A stretch of DNA of 64,000 bases, from the NCBI GenBank assembly GCA_002794775.1, contig NBAY01000050.1, forward strand, positions 248,001 to 312,000, given 5' to 3'. Positions 33,141 to 42,616 of this stretch are shown piece by piece. The stretch comes from Porodaedalea pini. Taxonomy: Eukaryota; Basidiomycota; Agaricomycetes; Hymenochaetales; Hymenochaetaceae. Under the pieces are notes generated by a model. That model was not told the origin of the DNA. It made no database searches and saw only the letters and a program-made list of their open reading frames with translations. Made by a program: the position numbers and the translations under genes. Positions within the stretch are counted from its first letter, which is position 1; the number at the start of each line of letters is the position of its first letter.

Positions 33141-33586
33141 CCCGAGAAAAGAGAAGAGATGCTGCGTGTGGTGGCAGGAGACACCACGTTACAATCAATG
33201 AACACACAGGTTGGGCTTCCCTTGGGTGAAACGCGAGGCTGAGAGCGTGCAGCGAGGAAGGACTGCGCAAAGTGATGCGCCTCGCTCGGAGGGAGGACAC
33301 TCAAGACCCGTTCAGCACGAGAGGATAGGTCAGCAAGGGGAAGGTCAACCATACCGGCTTTTTGAGCACGTTCAACCGTCGCTGGAGATCTTCCAGCGAG
33401 GGTTGTGTACACCGTGCAGTGGCCTACACTGACCAGACGAGTGCCTAGGGCTACGCCCATCGCACCAACAGCAATGACAGCAATTGTGGGTGACATCGCG
33501 TCAAGTCTAGTGGTGGATAAAGACGAAGAGCGGAACGGCGAGAACATTGTGTGAGGCTGCTCGAGTCGCGTCAGAATCACGAACAT
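33141..33586 (-). pseudogene. NAD(P)-binding 6PGDH-like gene, copy 2 (N-terminal half)
   Basis: The minus strand reads SPTIAVIAVGAMGVALGTRL, a Rossmann start with GxMGxA. It continues with AGRSPATVERAQKAGMVDLP, VLSVLPPSEAHHFAQSFLA and VFIDCNVVSPATTRSISSL, as in 6-phosphogluconate-dehydrogenase-like enzymes. It is open from an ATG near 33500 and ends where the element C LTR begins, losing the AGIIG half seen in copies 1 and 3. Best preserved of the three copies, but truncated. Confidence 0.75.
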
Positions 33587-33590
33587 GCAA

Positions 33591-33684
33591 GTGGGTGTAG
33601 GTGAAGGCTAAGTCACGTGTACTAATTTTGGTTGGGAGTTGCCGCATAAAGTTTGCACGTGACTTAGCCTTCACCTACACCCAC
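33591..33684. repeat. 29-bp perfect inverted repeat (hairpin insertion)
   Basis: Arms 33591-33619 and 33656-33684 are exact reverse complements (29 bp) around a 36-bp loop. The arm starts GTGGGTGTAGGTGAAGGC and contains CACGTG. The homologous position in copy 3 (about 39345) lacks it: GAACATATATGC is continuous there. Confidence 0.9.
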
Positions 33685-34085
33685 CTGTACGTATATATGC
33701 TGCCATTAATGCCGCATGGTGTCCTCTTTAATTTCTTCCCTTTCACGACCCTCATCACTCTCTGGCATGCTCTCAACTGCTGCTGTCCGGAGCATCAACT
33801 CACCTGGTGCAACTTACTCTTGAAAATCTGATAGTCTAGTGTGCCGTGGTAATTATACTCATGACAAAACAAAGGAAGAACAGCAACAAGTATCTGCAAG
33901 GAGCTGAAAGGTGAGGAAGATGCAATGCTGTTTCAGCCCTTGCCCTAGAGGTGACTCACATTCCTAAGAGCACTGCTGGTCCTCTACGACTAGTGCTGTC
34001 TATGCAAACCAGTGTGTCACTTTTTAATATCATACACCACTTGTCATTTCTTGCTTGCACACATATGCTCGTACCCATAGAATAC
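33685..34085. repeat. Downstream half of the duplicated segment (partner 39346-39719)
   Basis: Highly similar to 39346-39719 from TATATGCTGCCATT to the block before CCCATAG. In the partner the plus strand has an 82-codon frame (39505-39753); here the same frame is broken by an extra GCCCTAG near 33942. Function unknown. Confidence 0.7.
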
Positions 34086-34398
34086 CACCAAGCCCTCTGA
34101 TGCCCTGAGCCTTGCAAGACTAAAACTGGCTGAGATAAACCTCCCAGAAACTGCTGGTGATTTGCGAAAGCATCATTGGGGTGGCACCATCACTTGAAGA
34201 CTTTCTGAGTTTGGTCTCACTTCAATAGTGATCATGAGGTCCAGTGTCAGATGGAGAAAGCATATGTTTTAGACATGACTTGGATGTGAAGTCTGACTCT
34301 GTCTCTGACTCTGACTTCAGTTTAGATGGATATTTCAACAAGCCCTCACTGCATGATGGCTAGGAGCTCTGCACACAAATAGAGAAAGCTAGCCTTGG
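34086..34398. other. Intergenic, nothing recognised
   Basis: No coding, RNA or repeat structure that I can support between the duplicated segment and the solo LTR. Confidence 0.4.
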
Positions 34399-35222
34399 TG
34401 TATGGTTGCAGACTCTTCTAATCCAAAGGGCGATCTGGGCTAGTGCTTGTGTTTGGCCCAAGGGGGACTGCGGTGACTCGGTATACTGAGAGGGACATTC
34501 TAAGTAGAGCAAGGTTTGAGATATGAAGACTTGGTGATATGGATACATGCAGGATTCCAGTTGGACCAAGACTTGGGTGGTTAGAATTGGCACTTATGAC
34601 AGCAGCCAAGGGCATTCAGTGATTGGGTGACAGAGTTCTGAGAGTTGGTAACAGAGTCAGTGTATACTATTTTCAGAGTAAGAGTTGGGCAAGTAGTGTG
34701 TAGAAATGCATATAGTAGATTGCTGCTGTATGGAGGTAGAGGGGTACTGTCTATCTCTGTACTTGTCTCGTATCCTCTTCTGTCTACAAACTACCATGAA
34801 TTTATACTAAACTGAAGCAGAGAAAGCAGTGCAAGACTCAGCCAAGTCTGTGTGAACAGATGTGAAGGTGAGTCGATGATCGGCCTGTGCACATCATGCA
34901 GCCAATTGTCACAGAGTGATGTTATAGTGCCCAACCTGCTCTCTCATCTCCCACTGCTGCACAACCATATCCCATGTCCTTGTCCTACTCATCTAATTCC
35001 TTCCACCTGTGTCCATGAGAGTCGGTTGTCCATGTGCCAATTGAATTTGTACAATATCTGTCTGTCCAACCATGTCCATACCAAGAGTTGTAATAAAGAG
35101 TCAGCCACTGATTATGAATGAATAAATGGTAATGCTCAGTGGCTGGTAAAGGGAGTCAAAGGAGTAGTGTAAATGAAGGGAGAAAGACTTGGCCGGCGTG
35201 TAGGCAATGGTTAATCGCTACA
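34399..35222 (-). repeat. Solo LTR of family C, reversed
   Basis: 824 bp, the reverse complement of the element C LTR: it starts TGTATGGTTGCAGACTC and ends TTAATCGCTACA on the plus strand. Flanks CTTGG and TTAGG do not match as a target duplication. It is more decayed than the LTRs of element C. Confidence 0.85.
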
Positions 35223-36082
35223 TTAGGAGTATGGAGATGCAGAGACAGCTCTCGTCTTAGCAAAGTCATTGTGCAAGTTTTGTGGTGAGCTCTTCAAGAA
35301 GGAAATATGGGTAACTAGGTAGACAACACTGTATGTAATGTAGGGCTCACTGAATAGTGATTAACACACATCTTGACTTGATGCTCCTGAGTCCAGTTGC
35401 CACCTGATGCACTCTCAACAGATGTGATCACTCGAGGCTGCATGACCACTTATATTGACCTTGCACTTGTATATTTTGTCTTTCTGCTTCTTGATACGTC
35501 AATATGAAACACCTAACTCTTTCTTTTGCTATGATTTCTTGCTTGCCAAACATGTTTTTTCAGTATCTCTTAGTATATTGTCACACTACTGTACTCATTT
35601 GCTAATAGAATAAATGCTATTTTTTATAATAATCCCATCATGGAATGTATTTTCATGCATGTTATATTGCATATATCTTGTAATGCATTACAAAGGTGCT
35701 TATCCTAATGTCATTTATTCAATAATGAATTTATACTTAATACATCTGCAGGTCTTTTCTTGGGTGGCTCCTCTTTTTTTGTTGCTTTATGCTTTCTTGC
35801 ACCTCTTTTCAGTCTCACTGATGAACCAACTTGATGTGAAGTTGCCTTTCCAGAAAGGAACTTACCACTTACCTGCTCCATCGGCTGAAGAACTAGGGTC
35901 AGCTGTGCTTCCAGCTGTAGTTTACAATACATTGAGCACAGAACACAGAGTGTGTGAAATATCAAGTCTACCTTGCTCTCCACCAGAATGAAGGCTAAAG
36001 AGAGCCTTGACCATGTCTTCAGCTGCCTCGCCTTTGCTCTTCAACAATTCTCCTTTCTTTTTTTCTTTTGTCTGGATGCTGA
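35223..36082. other. AT-rich intergenic stretch
   Basis: Nothing identified with confidence. Short minus-strand frames between 35711 and 36040 (for example KKEKKKGELLKSKGEAAEDM) could be decayed exons linked to the frame at 36083-36358. Confidence 0.4.
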
Positions 36083-36358
36083 CTAAGAGAACAAAGGAAT
36101 CAGTAAGGATTGTGACACAAACATTTCAGGCTTTGGCATACTCCCATAACTACTGCCATCTATGTAGGACATAATGGAAAAGTCTCTGTTTTCTGTAGCT
36201 GATCTGCACCCTGGATGAAATACTTTGTTTAGAATTCCTTTCCCTAAATGTACGCAGTTGAAATATTTCTTACAATTAGCCAATCCTTCTGAGTCAAGAC
36301 TAAGATGTTCCTCAGGGTCCATTAGCCCTAATTTTTTAAGTGCCTCACAAATTGACAA
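36083..36358 (-). CDS. Possible exon of an unidentified gene
   Basis: 91 codons reading LKKLGLMDPEEHLSLDSEGL, then NCKKYFNCVHLGKGILNKVF and FSIMSYIDGSSYGSMPKPEM. Composition looks protein-like and a TTCTCTTAG acceptor lies just below it near 36083, followed by a Lys-rich frame. I do not recognise the family. No start codon can be assigned. Confidence 0.35.
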   Translation of the reverse strand: MSICEALKKLGLMDPEEHLSLDSEGLANCKKYFNCVHLGKGILNKVFHPGCRSATENRDFSIMSYIDGSSYGSMPKPEMFVSQSLLIPLFS

Positions 36359-37459
36359 TATGCCTCCATACGTTCCTAGATCATGTCTATTAACTGAGAA
36401 AGAGACTTGAGATGATTTTCAGCATTGATAGGAGGTTTCTAGAATGGAACAACATATTCACACACGGGTAACATAATGGTTTCCTTTTTTTGTTTCACCC
36501 CATTTAATGGGGTTCAGTTTCTTTGCATTAGACCCTACAATGAAAATGAGTGAAGCCAATTCTCAGATTATAAACATGCAACACACATTTTTCAAGGATC
36601 TCAATGTGGTCTTGTTTATCATTCTCAGACATCACAAATATGTTGACCTGGAGCTTCAAGTGTTTCTGATGCTCTGATGGGATGAATGCAAGGTTTTTAT
36701 AGTCTCTGCAAGACTATTCCAGAACAACAAGCAAAGCTTGAACATTGCATCAACATATGAAGGCCCTTCTAATGGGAACCTAATTAGCATTGATATTGAA
36801 GTGCAGACTAATGATGCTAGTGATGGCCTTGATTAATTAAGAACCTGATTTTTGCTTTGTGATGTATTTCAATCAAGCAACTCATTTCACCTGATATAGT
36901 AACAGCAAAGAGTAAAGCAAAACCAATGCATGAAGCAATGCCTGATCACACTCTTCAATAACTGTATAACTCAATTTTATTTCATAGAAGCATGGAAATA
37001 GCACATAGAGATTTGTTATAGGGTTAAAGCTCCTTGGAATGACATAAGAGGGGAAAAAAGGAACTTTTTGAGGTGAAAGGAGGAACCAAAGTTCATAGGA
37101 TAAAAACAAAAACATGATATATATGACATCAGATCCATCAAATATCAGATATCTCTGATATGATATTGGATGATATCCAATAGAACAAAAATTCTTTATG
37201 GACAGGAATCAATCCCTCAACCAATCAAGACAAATACCTCATCACACCACTAGGTCATTGCATCAACACTTTTATTATTATTTTACCCATGTTTATAGCT
37301 TAGTTTTTATACTGTAAATATATTGAAATGTAGAATTAGAGACAAACTGTATCTGATGTTCTCCTGCCACAATAAACCCTCCCATCTACATATAAATATC
37401 AGGAGATCAGCCAAACAGCCATATATGGCTTGACTAGCTTGTAGCTTATCTGAGCTATA
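36359..37459. other. AT-rich intergenic stretch, nothing recognised
   Basis: No gene or repeat unit that I can support over about 1.1 kb. Confidence 0.4.
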
Positions 37460-37895
37460 GTAGGCCCAAAAAGTATTGTATCACCTGTGATACACCTGTA
37501 GTTTGCTATAGACACTATGTTTCACTTTGATGCAAAGAAATCTCATTAGCTTAGTCTAAGCCCTACAAGGAGAAATGGAGTCATTAAGGGATAAAAACTG
37601 CAAAATTAAGCAACTTTGTACACCAATGTCTTGGAAACCACTTGTTTGTTTTTATGGATTTAAATTGTGCCTACAGGAACTATGCAGAACTATTAATGGT
37701 ATCATTGGCTTCAAGGATAACCTGTTTTCCAGCAACTTGAAAAACAGTCTTTCTTGTATTCTGGCTCCACTGGCTCTATTTCTCCTTGTAGGGCTTAGAC
37801 TAAGCTAATGAGATTTCTTTGCATCAAACTGGAAACATAGTGTCTATAGCAAACTACAGGTGTACCATGAGTGATACTATGCTTTCTGGGCCTAC
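37460..37895. repeat. Inverted-repeat element with ~120-bp arms (MITE-like)
   Basis: Left arm 37460-37580 is repeated in reverse at 37774-37895, differing at few positions. Outer ends read GTAGGCCCA(A/G)AAAG. The loop is about 190 bp. No obvious target duplication and no coding capacity. Confidence 0.8.
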
Positions 37896-38035
37896 TGCAT
37901 CTTCTGCAGCAAAGATTGACGACAGAGACAACACCGGTCACATACAGCTGGCAGCTCTCATCATTGGCGCACAGCTAGACAACTCGCTCAGACTGCAGAG
38001 AATGTACTTCTCCATTGACAGGAATAAGCCTAGAC

Positions 38036-38506
38036 TCACAATAACCTCAGGCGTGTCTGCTTCGGCTTGACTGGTGGTACATTTGATGGTTCGGCAAGCA
38101 CAATTTCCTTCCTCTGATCAAGTGCGTACTTAACTGATTTAGACACCGACTTGGTCACCATCATTAAGGTCCACACTTCATTGGGTGCTTTCACCCCAAC
38201 TATAAAGCCACCAAGCCACTTGGACTTTACAAAGATAACGTACACATCCGATACTGCAAATTGACCGACATTATCGCATGTTCCGAGATCGCATCCAGAT
38301 GACTTGCAGCATTTGAACCTGAGAAGAGCGCTGCATGGACAAACAGCAGTCTCCTCCATCTCACCAACCCAGCAGTATACCTTGGAGATCATTGGCATGA
38401 CCCTCATTTTGACACACCTGAGCAGGACTAGCTGGCTGAGCGACAGCTCAGAGAGGAGGGCAGGAGCTGTACGCAGTGGGGATGCATGTGCGGCTGGGGA
38501 CGACAT
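38036..38506 (-). CDS. Candidate small gene with a Cys-rich segment
   Basis: Open from ATG at 38506 for 156 residues. It reads MSSPAAHASPLRTAPALLSE, then a cysteine-rich segment CPCSALLRFKCCKSSGCDLG followed by TCDNVGQFAVSDVYVIFVKS and KWLGGFIVGVKAPNEVWTL. CpG sites are largely kept, unlike the neighbouring repeats, so it may be an active or recently inserted gene. No family recognised; a further intron downstream cannot be excluded. Confidence 0.45.
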   Translation of the reverse strand: MSSPAAHASPLRTAPALLSELSLSQLVLLRCVKMRVMPMISKVYCWVGEMEETAVCPCSALLRFKCCKSSGCDLGTCDNVGQFAVSDVYVIFVKSKWLGGFIVGVKAPNEVWTLMMVTKSVSKSVKYALDQRKEIVLAEPSNVPPVKPKQTRLRLL

Positions 38507-38598
38507 TGTCAGGAGATATTGAATCCTCAAAAGTGTATAAAGAAGAGAAGGACACACCAAGGATCATAGTGGAAAAGAGGCCTATGAATTGTCGTTAG

Positions 38599-39400
38599 CT
38601 ATGGTATTCTAGTTTGATGACACAACAGGATCTGTTACACCCTTCGTAATTCCATATATGACCAAAGAGATTGGCATGAATGTCATGATAGGCAAACACA
38701 ATGAGCACGACGTACCGCATACGACATCTTCAGAGCACTTGCATCGCCCACCCCACCACCTTCCATACCATCTTCATTGTGCAACATATGCACCTTTAGC
38801 CCAAGTTCACTGAAGTGTTCGAACACGTCGAGATGCTCCATGTCAGCAACATTGGCGCTCGCATAGATAGTGTGATTGTACCCTTCATTAGGTGGTCTGC
38901 CTATGATGCCCGCATCGAGGAATGCGATTCCCATTCCCAAGAAAAGAGAAGAGATGCTCCGTGCGGTGGCAGGAGAGACCATGGGTTGGGCTTCCCTCGG
39001 GTGAAGTGCGAGTCTGAGAGCATGCAGCTAGGAACAACTGGGCAAAGTGATGCACCTCACTCAGAGGGAGGACACTCAAGACCCATTTGGCACGACAGGA
39101 CAGGCTAGCAAGAGGCAGGTCAACCATGCCTGCTTTTTGAGCACACTCAACCATTCACTGGAGATCTTCCAGCGAGGGTTGTGTACACCATGCAGTGGCC
39201 TACACTGACCAGACGAGTGCCTAGGGCTGCACCTATCGCACCAGCAGCAACAACAGCGACTGTAGATGGCATTGCGTCGAGTGTAGTGGTGGATAGAGAT
39301 GAAGAGTGGGAGGGCAAGAACGTCATGTGAAGCGTCAGAATTGGGAACATATATGCTGCCATTGCATCGACAACACGTGTCCTCTTTCTTCTCTTTCACG
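38599..39400 (-). pseudogene. NAD(P)-binding 6PGDH-like gene, copy 3
   Basis: All parts of the domain are present in different minus-strand frames. They are STVAVVAAGAIGAALGTRLV (39280-39220), SCRAKWVLSVLPLSEVHHF (about 39060), VSPATARSISSLF with GIAFLDAGIIGRPPNEG (38980-38890), and GDASALKMSYA near 38720. GxMGxA has become GAIGAA. Several frameshifts and a short deletion around the VFIDCN segment make it a pseudogene. It covers the regions missing from copies 1 and 2. Confidence 0.75.
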
Positions 39401-39719
39401 ACCCTCATCACTCTCTCGACTGTTGCTATCCGGAGCGTCTACTCATGTGGTGCGACCTACTCTTGAAAATCCAATAGTCTGGTGTGCCATGGTAATTATA
39501 CTCGATGACAAATGAAGGAAGAACAGCAACAAGTATCTGCAAGGAGCTGAAAGGTGAGGAAGACGTGATGCTGTTTCGGCTCTTGGAGGTGACTCGCATT
39601 CCTAAGAGCACTTCTAGTCCTCTACGACTAGTGCTGTCTATGCAAACCAGTGTGTCACTTTTTAATATCATACACCACTTGTCATTTCTTGCTCGCACAC
39701 ATACGCTCATACCCACAGA
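39401..39719. repeat. Downstream half of the duplicated segment, copy 3
   Basis: Partner of 33685-34085. Contains the plus-strand frame SICKELKGEEDVMLFRLLEV, read without interruption here, of unknown identity. Confidence 0.65.
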
Positions 39720-39721
39720 TA

Positions 39722-40398
39722 TAGTTGCTGTTGTCTGGTTCATGAACCGCTGACCCGCAGGTCGACCCCTGACCCAGACCTGGGTCAGGTCAAGAACCGG
39801 TTCAGTTCAAGCTGGTTCAGCAGCAGTTCAGGTCGGGGTTCAGCAGAAAAATAAATTAACTGAACCAAGCTGAACTGGGTCGACCCTTGACCTGAACTGC
39901 CAAACCGCTGCAGGAAAGTTGTGTAACTTGCAGGCCAAAAATACACTCATAGTCAGCATTTTGTCTCAAATTTAACATTTTGATTTCTTTTCCCTTAAAA
40001 CATTTCCTGATACAGATGTATGAGTATGAGTCCCATTTCAGGCACTTGCTGGACTTCAGTACTGTACTAGAGTAAAGTGGTCAAGTTTACTGTATGTCTA
40101 TAGCAAACTCATCATCTCTTTTACATGTGAGACTGGTTGCACCTGAAAGCTCTTTTGGGTACATTGGCTTGTTAAACATGCTCAAAATATGCCTGAGAAT
40201 TATTTATGTTTTTATTATATTCTTAGTAAGGTTCAACAGGTCAACCCCAGGTCAACCCTTGAACCAAACCATGGTCCAGGTCAAGAGTGGTTCACTGAGG
40301 TTTGGGTCAAGGGTTGCACCATCTGCCTGAAGTCAAGAGGGTCGGGGGTCTGGGGTCAGCAAAAAATAGGCCTGACCTGAACTGACCTGGACATCGGT
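39722..40398. mobile_element. GGTTC/GGTC-array element with TAGTTGCxG ends
   Basis: Begins TAGTTGCTGTTGTC after TA and ends ...GACATCGGTAACT, whose complement AGTTACCGATGTCC matches the start imperfectly. The terminal ~180 bp on each side are packed with short GGTCA, GGTTCA and TGAACC units in both orientations. The central part is AT-rich and unrelated. No coding capacity. Related in design to 41004-41676. Confidence 0.55.
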
Positions 40399-40399
40399 A

Positions 40400-40579
40400 A
40401 CTTGAGGTAGTGGGCCATTAGGATGGCAAGCTACGATTACTGTTTACTGAATACTAAACAATTCATAAATGAGTATAATGTATTAGTATAATTTTCAAGC
40501 TTTAGTCCTCTCATATAAAATGAAAGACACAGAAAACAGTAATTGTAGCTTGCCACCCCAATGTCCCACTACCTCAAGT
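40400..40579. repeat. 180-bp MITE-like inverted repeat
   Basis: Arms of 46 bp: ACTTGAGGTAGTGGGCCATT at the left end (40400-40445) is mirrored at 40534-40579 with a handful of mismatches. AT-rich centre. It abuts the right end of the preceding element. Confidence 0.8.
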
Positions 40580-41003
40580 ACATAGAGACAAATAGTTGAA
40601 TCCTTTGTTTCTCTACAATCATCTGTATTCTCACTTTTTGTCATTGTTCTCTTCTAGGTAGCTTGGTTGGACTCTAGTGACATAACTACATATCATTGCC
40701 TTATTCATTGTGCCTTCATTACATTACTATTATAGCACTGACTACATGTCCAATTGAAATGCAATGCACAACTCATCTGTGTGCCAACATACTCCAAAAT
40801 GATTTCTAACTTATTGCATGAGGCACAAGAATGCCGTTTGTACAGAAACTCAACACAAATGTACTAACTAAAAAACCAACAGTATTCAAAAGCTGACTAA
40901 AAAAGTCTCCAAAAGGTGCAATTCAAGAATCCAGAGCAATCTGATTGAGTAGATAAGAGAGGAATATGAACATGCCAACAAGTGATTTCGGTGATGAGAG
41001 CTA
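40580..41003. other. Intergenic, nothing recognised
   Basis: AT-rich; no coding or structural feature that I can support. Confidence 0.4.
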
Positions 41004-41676
41004 TAGTTGCCGTTGTCCAGTCCATGGACTGCTGGACCCAGGACCAGACCTGGACCAGACCCAAAGTGGACCAGACTGCGGTCCAGTCCACTTAAGGACC
41101 AGATGTGGTCCAGTCCAGGGTCCAGCTCTCCTGCCATTTTTCTGGACCGAGCTGGACCCTAGACTGGACCTGGACTGGAAGAAATATTTGTAGGAGTTGG
41201 TTTGACATCATTACTGGCCTCAAGTTGGTTGACAAAGAAGTAGAACAGCTCTAGTGAGACTGGAAGATGTGCTTGAGCTTTGCATAGCACTGTGACATGA
41301 CTACTTGCCTATGCAGGGGGTCTTCCATACTGTGTGAACAGGTTTTCTCAAGACTCAGGAGCAGGTCTGGTGGATACCAAGTGCCATATCCACCTTCTTT
41401 CTGAAGCTTTTGAGTACAGAGATACTATAGATGTACTACATAGGCCTTTACAAATGCATCTCTTTGTCTCAAGCATAAATAGAATTAATTCAACTTTTTC
41501 TTCTCAATTTACCAGCGGTCCAGGTCTGGACCTGGACTGGACCTCAGGTCCGGTCCAAAAGCGGTCCAGTTGGGGTCCGGTCCAGGTCCGAGCTGAGCAG
41601 GAAAATCCAAAACGGTCTGGGTTACGGTCCACCAACATTTTGCCTGGACTGGACCTGGACCGGACCACGGCAACTA
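41004..41676. mobile_element. GGTCC/GGACC-array element with TA target duplication
   Basis: 673 bp. The left end TAGTTGCCGTTGTCCAGTCC and the complement of the right end (TAGTTGCCGTGGTCCGGTCC) are imperfect inverted repeats. TA flanks both sides (41002-41003, 41677-41678). About 180 bp at each end consist of dense GGTCC/GGACC units separated by a few bases; the centre is ordinary AT-rich sequence. No transposase, so non-autonomous; the TA suggests a Tc1/mariner-type mobiliser. Confidence 0.65.
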
Positions 41677-41727
41677 TAATGAGGGCATCTGCCCAGAGCA
41701 AGGAGTGACTAAACATGGGAGCAGGGT

Positions 41728-41760
41728 AAAAGAAAGAAAGAAAGAAAGAAAAAGAAAAAG
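41728..41760. repeat. (AAAG)n microsatellite
   Basis: AAAG units followed by AAAAAG variants. Confidence 0.9.
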
Positions 41761-41793
41761 GGCAGGAATCCAAACTTAAATATATTCCAAGAT

Positions 41794-42602
41794 TCACAAG
41801 TCCGAATCGACAGCATCTACAACATACAGCACCTGCTGTGGCCTCACAAAGAGACCTCGATACTCCACATTCAACATGTCCGACACTGACGCTGATGTGC
41901 TACGGAAACACTTCTTGTGGTCAATGCTGAGCTGCTCCCCTCATGCTTTGTGCCCTTCCAGCCACTAATAACACTAGTTCCATAGTCATTCATCAAATCA
42001 ATGCATTGCCAGCATGTCATGCATTCATCATCACCCCATTCCAATGCCAAAGTCCCAACGTCAAAGTAGCACATGCCACCCCACAAGCTGTCATTCCACT
42101 AGCAGCCCTCAAGCTGATCGTCTGCCCAATCATCACCCATGGGCATCTTGACACCAACCCATGGCCCGCTCTCACCCTCAACCTTGCTGATATAATGGGC
42201 AAATGCACGGATCCACTTCTGCTTTGAAGTAATGATACATGGAATGCCGATGTCCAACATAGCACCACGGGGTTGCAGCATGACCGTCTCCCCTGCAGAT
42301 GCTGTCTCCCCAGCAGATGCTGTCTCCCCAGCAGATGCTGTCTCCCCAGCAGATGCTGTCTCCCCTGCAGATGCCATCTCCCCTGCAGGCACTCAATTGA
42401 GGGTAATGGTCTCATTCGATCCCTTGTGCCACAATGTAACATGAGTTGTATTTGATCCATTGTCACTCGACCGCAGAGATCTGTCATCTGCAATGATGGC
42501 ATCCACCCACCCTTTTCCCTTCCCCTTCCCCTTCCCTTTAATTGTCAATGTACTGCCTGTATTGGGAGGATCTTCAAGGTTGATATTTTCCTTAGATGGC
42601 AT
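41794..42602 (-). pseudogene. CAP-Gly-domain protein pseudogene
   Basis: From ATG at 42600-42602 the minus strand reads MPSKENINLEDPPNTGSTL, a Lys/Gly stretch, then TGA (42393-42395). The same frame goes on with VPAGEMASAGETASAGET (six copies of an 18-bp repeat), SKVEGESGPWVGVKMPMGDD, TAG (42099-42101), SLWGGMCYFDVGTL and, after a frameshift, RGLFVRPQQVLYVVDAVDSD ending at 41794. The order (WVGV, GG.RYFDVG, GLFVRP) is that of a CAP-Gly domain, which binds EB-type tails of microtubule proteins. Two stops and one frameshift: dead. The start codon lies at the junction with RPB1 fragment a. Confidence 0.65.
42285..42390. repeat. 18-bp tandem repeat, about six units
   Basis: Unit CTGTCTCCCCAGCAGATG, in the frame of the CAP-Gly pseudogene where it encodes SAGETA. 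Inner units are identical and outer ones diverged. Uniform spacing without spacers rules out a CRISPR array. Confidence 0.9.
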
Positions 42603-42616
42603 TTTTGGCAATGGCA

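Noticed and set aside
39505..39753. Plus-strand 82-codon frame as a gene
   Set aside because: Part of a duplicated segment; broken in copy 33685-34085, no family recognised, and its end runs into the GGTTC element.
40966..41193. Asp/Pro-rich small protein (and 40886-41137, 41504-41797)
   Set aside because: Produced by the GGTCC/GGACC arrays; no start context and found on both strands alike.
42285..42390. CRISPR-like array
   Set aside because: Units are directly adjacent with no spacers and encode a repeated peptide; the context is eukaryotic.
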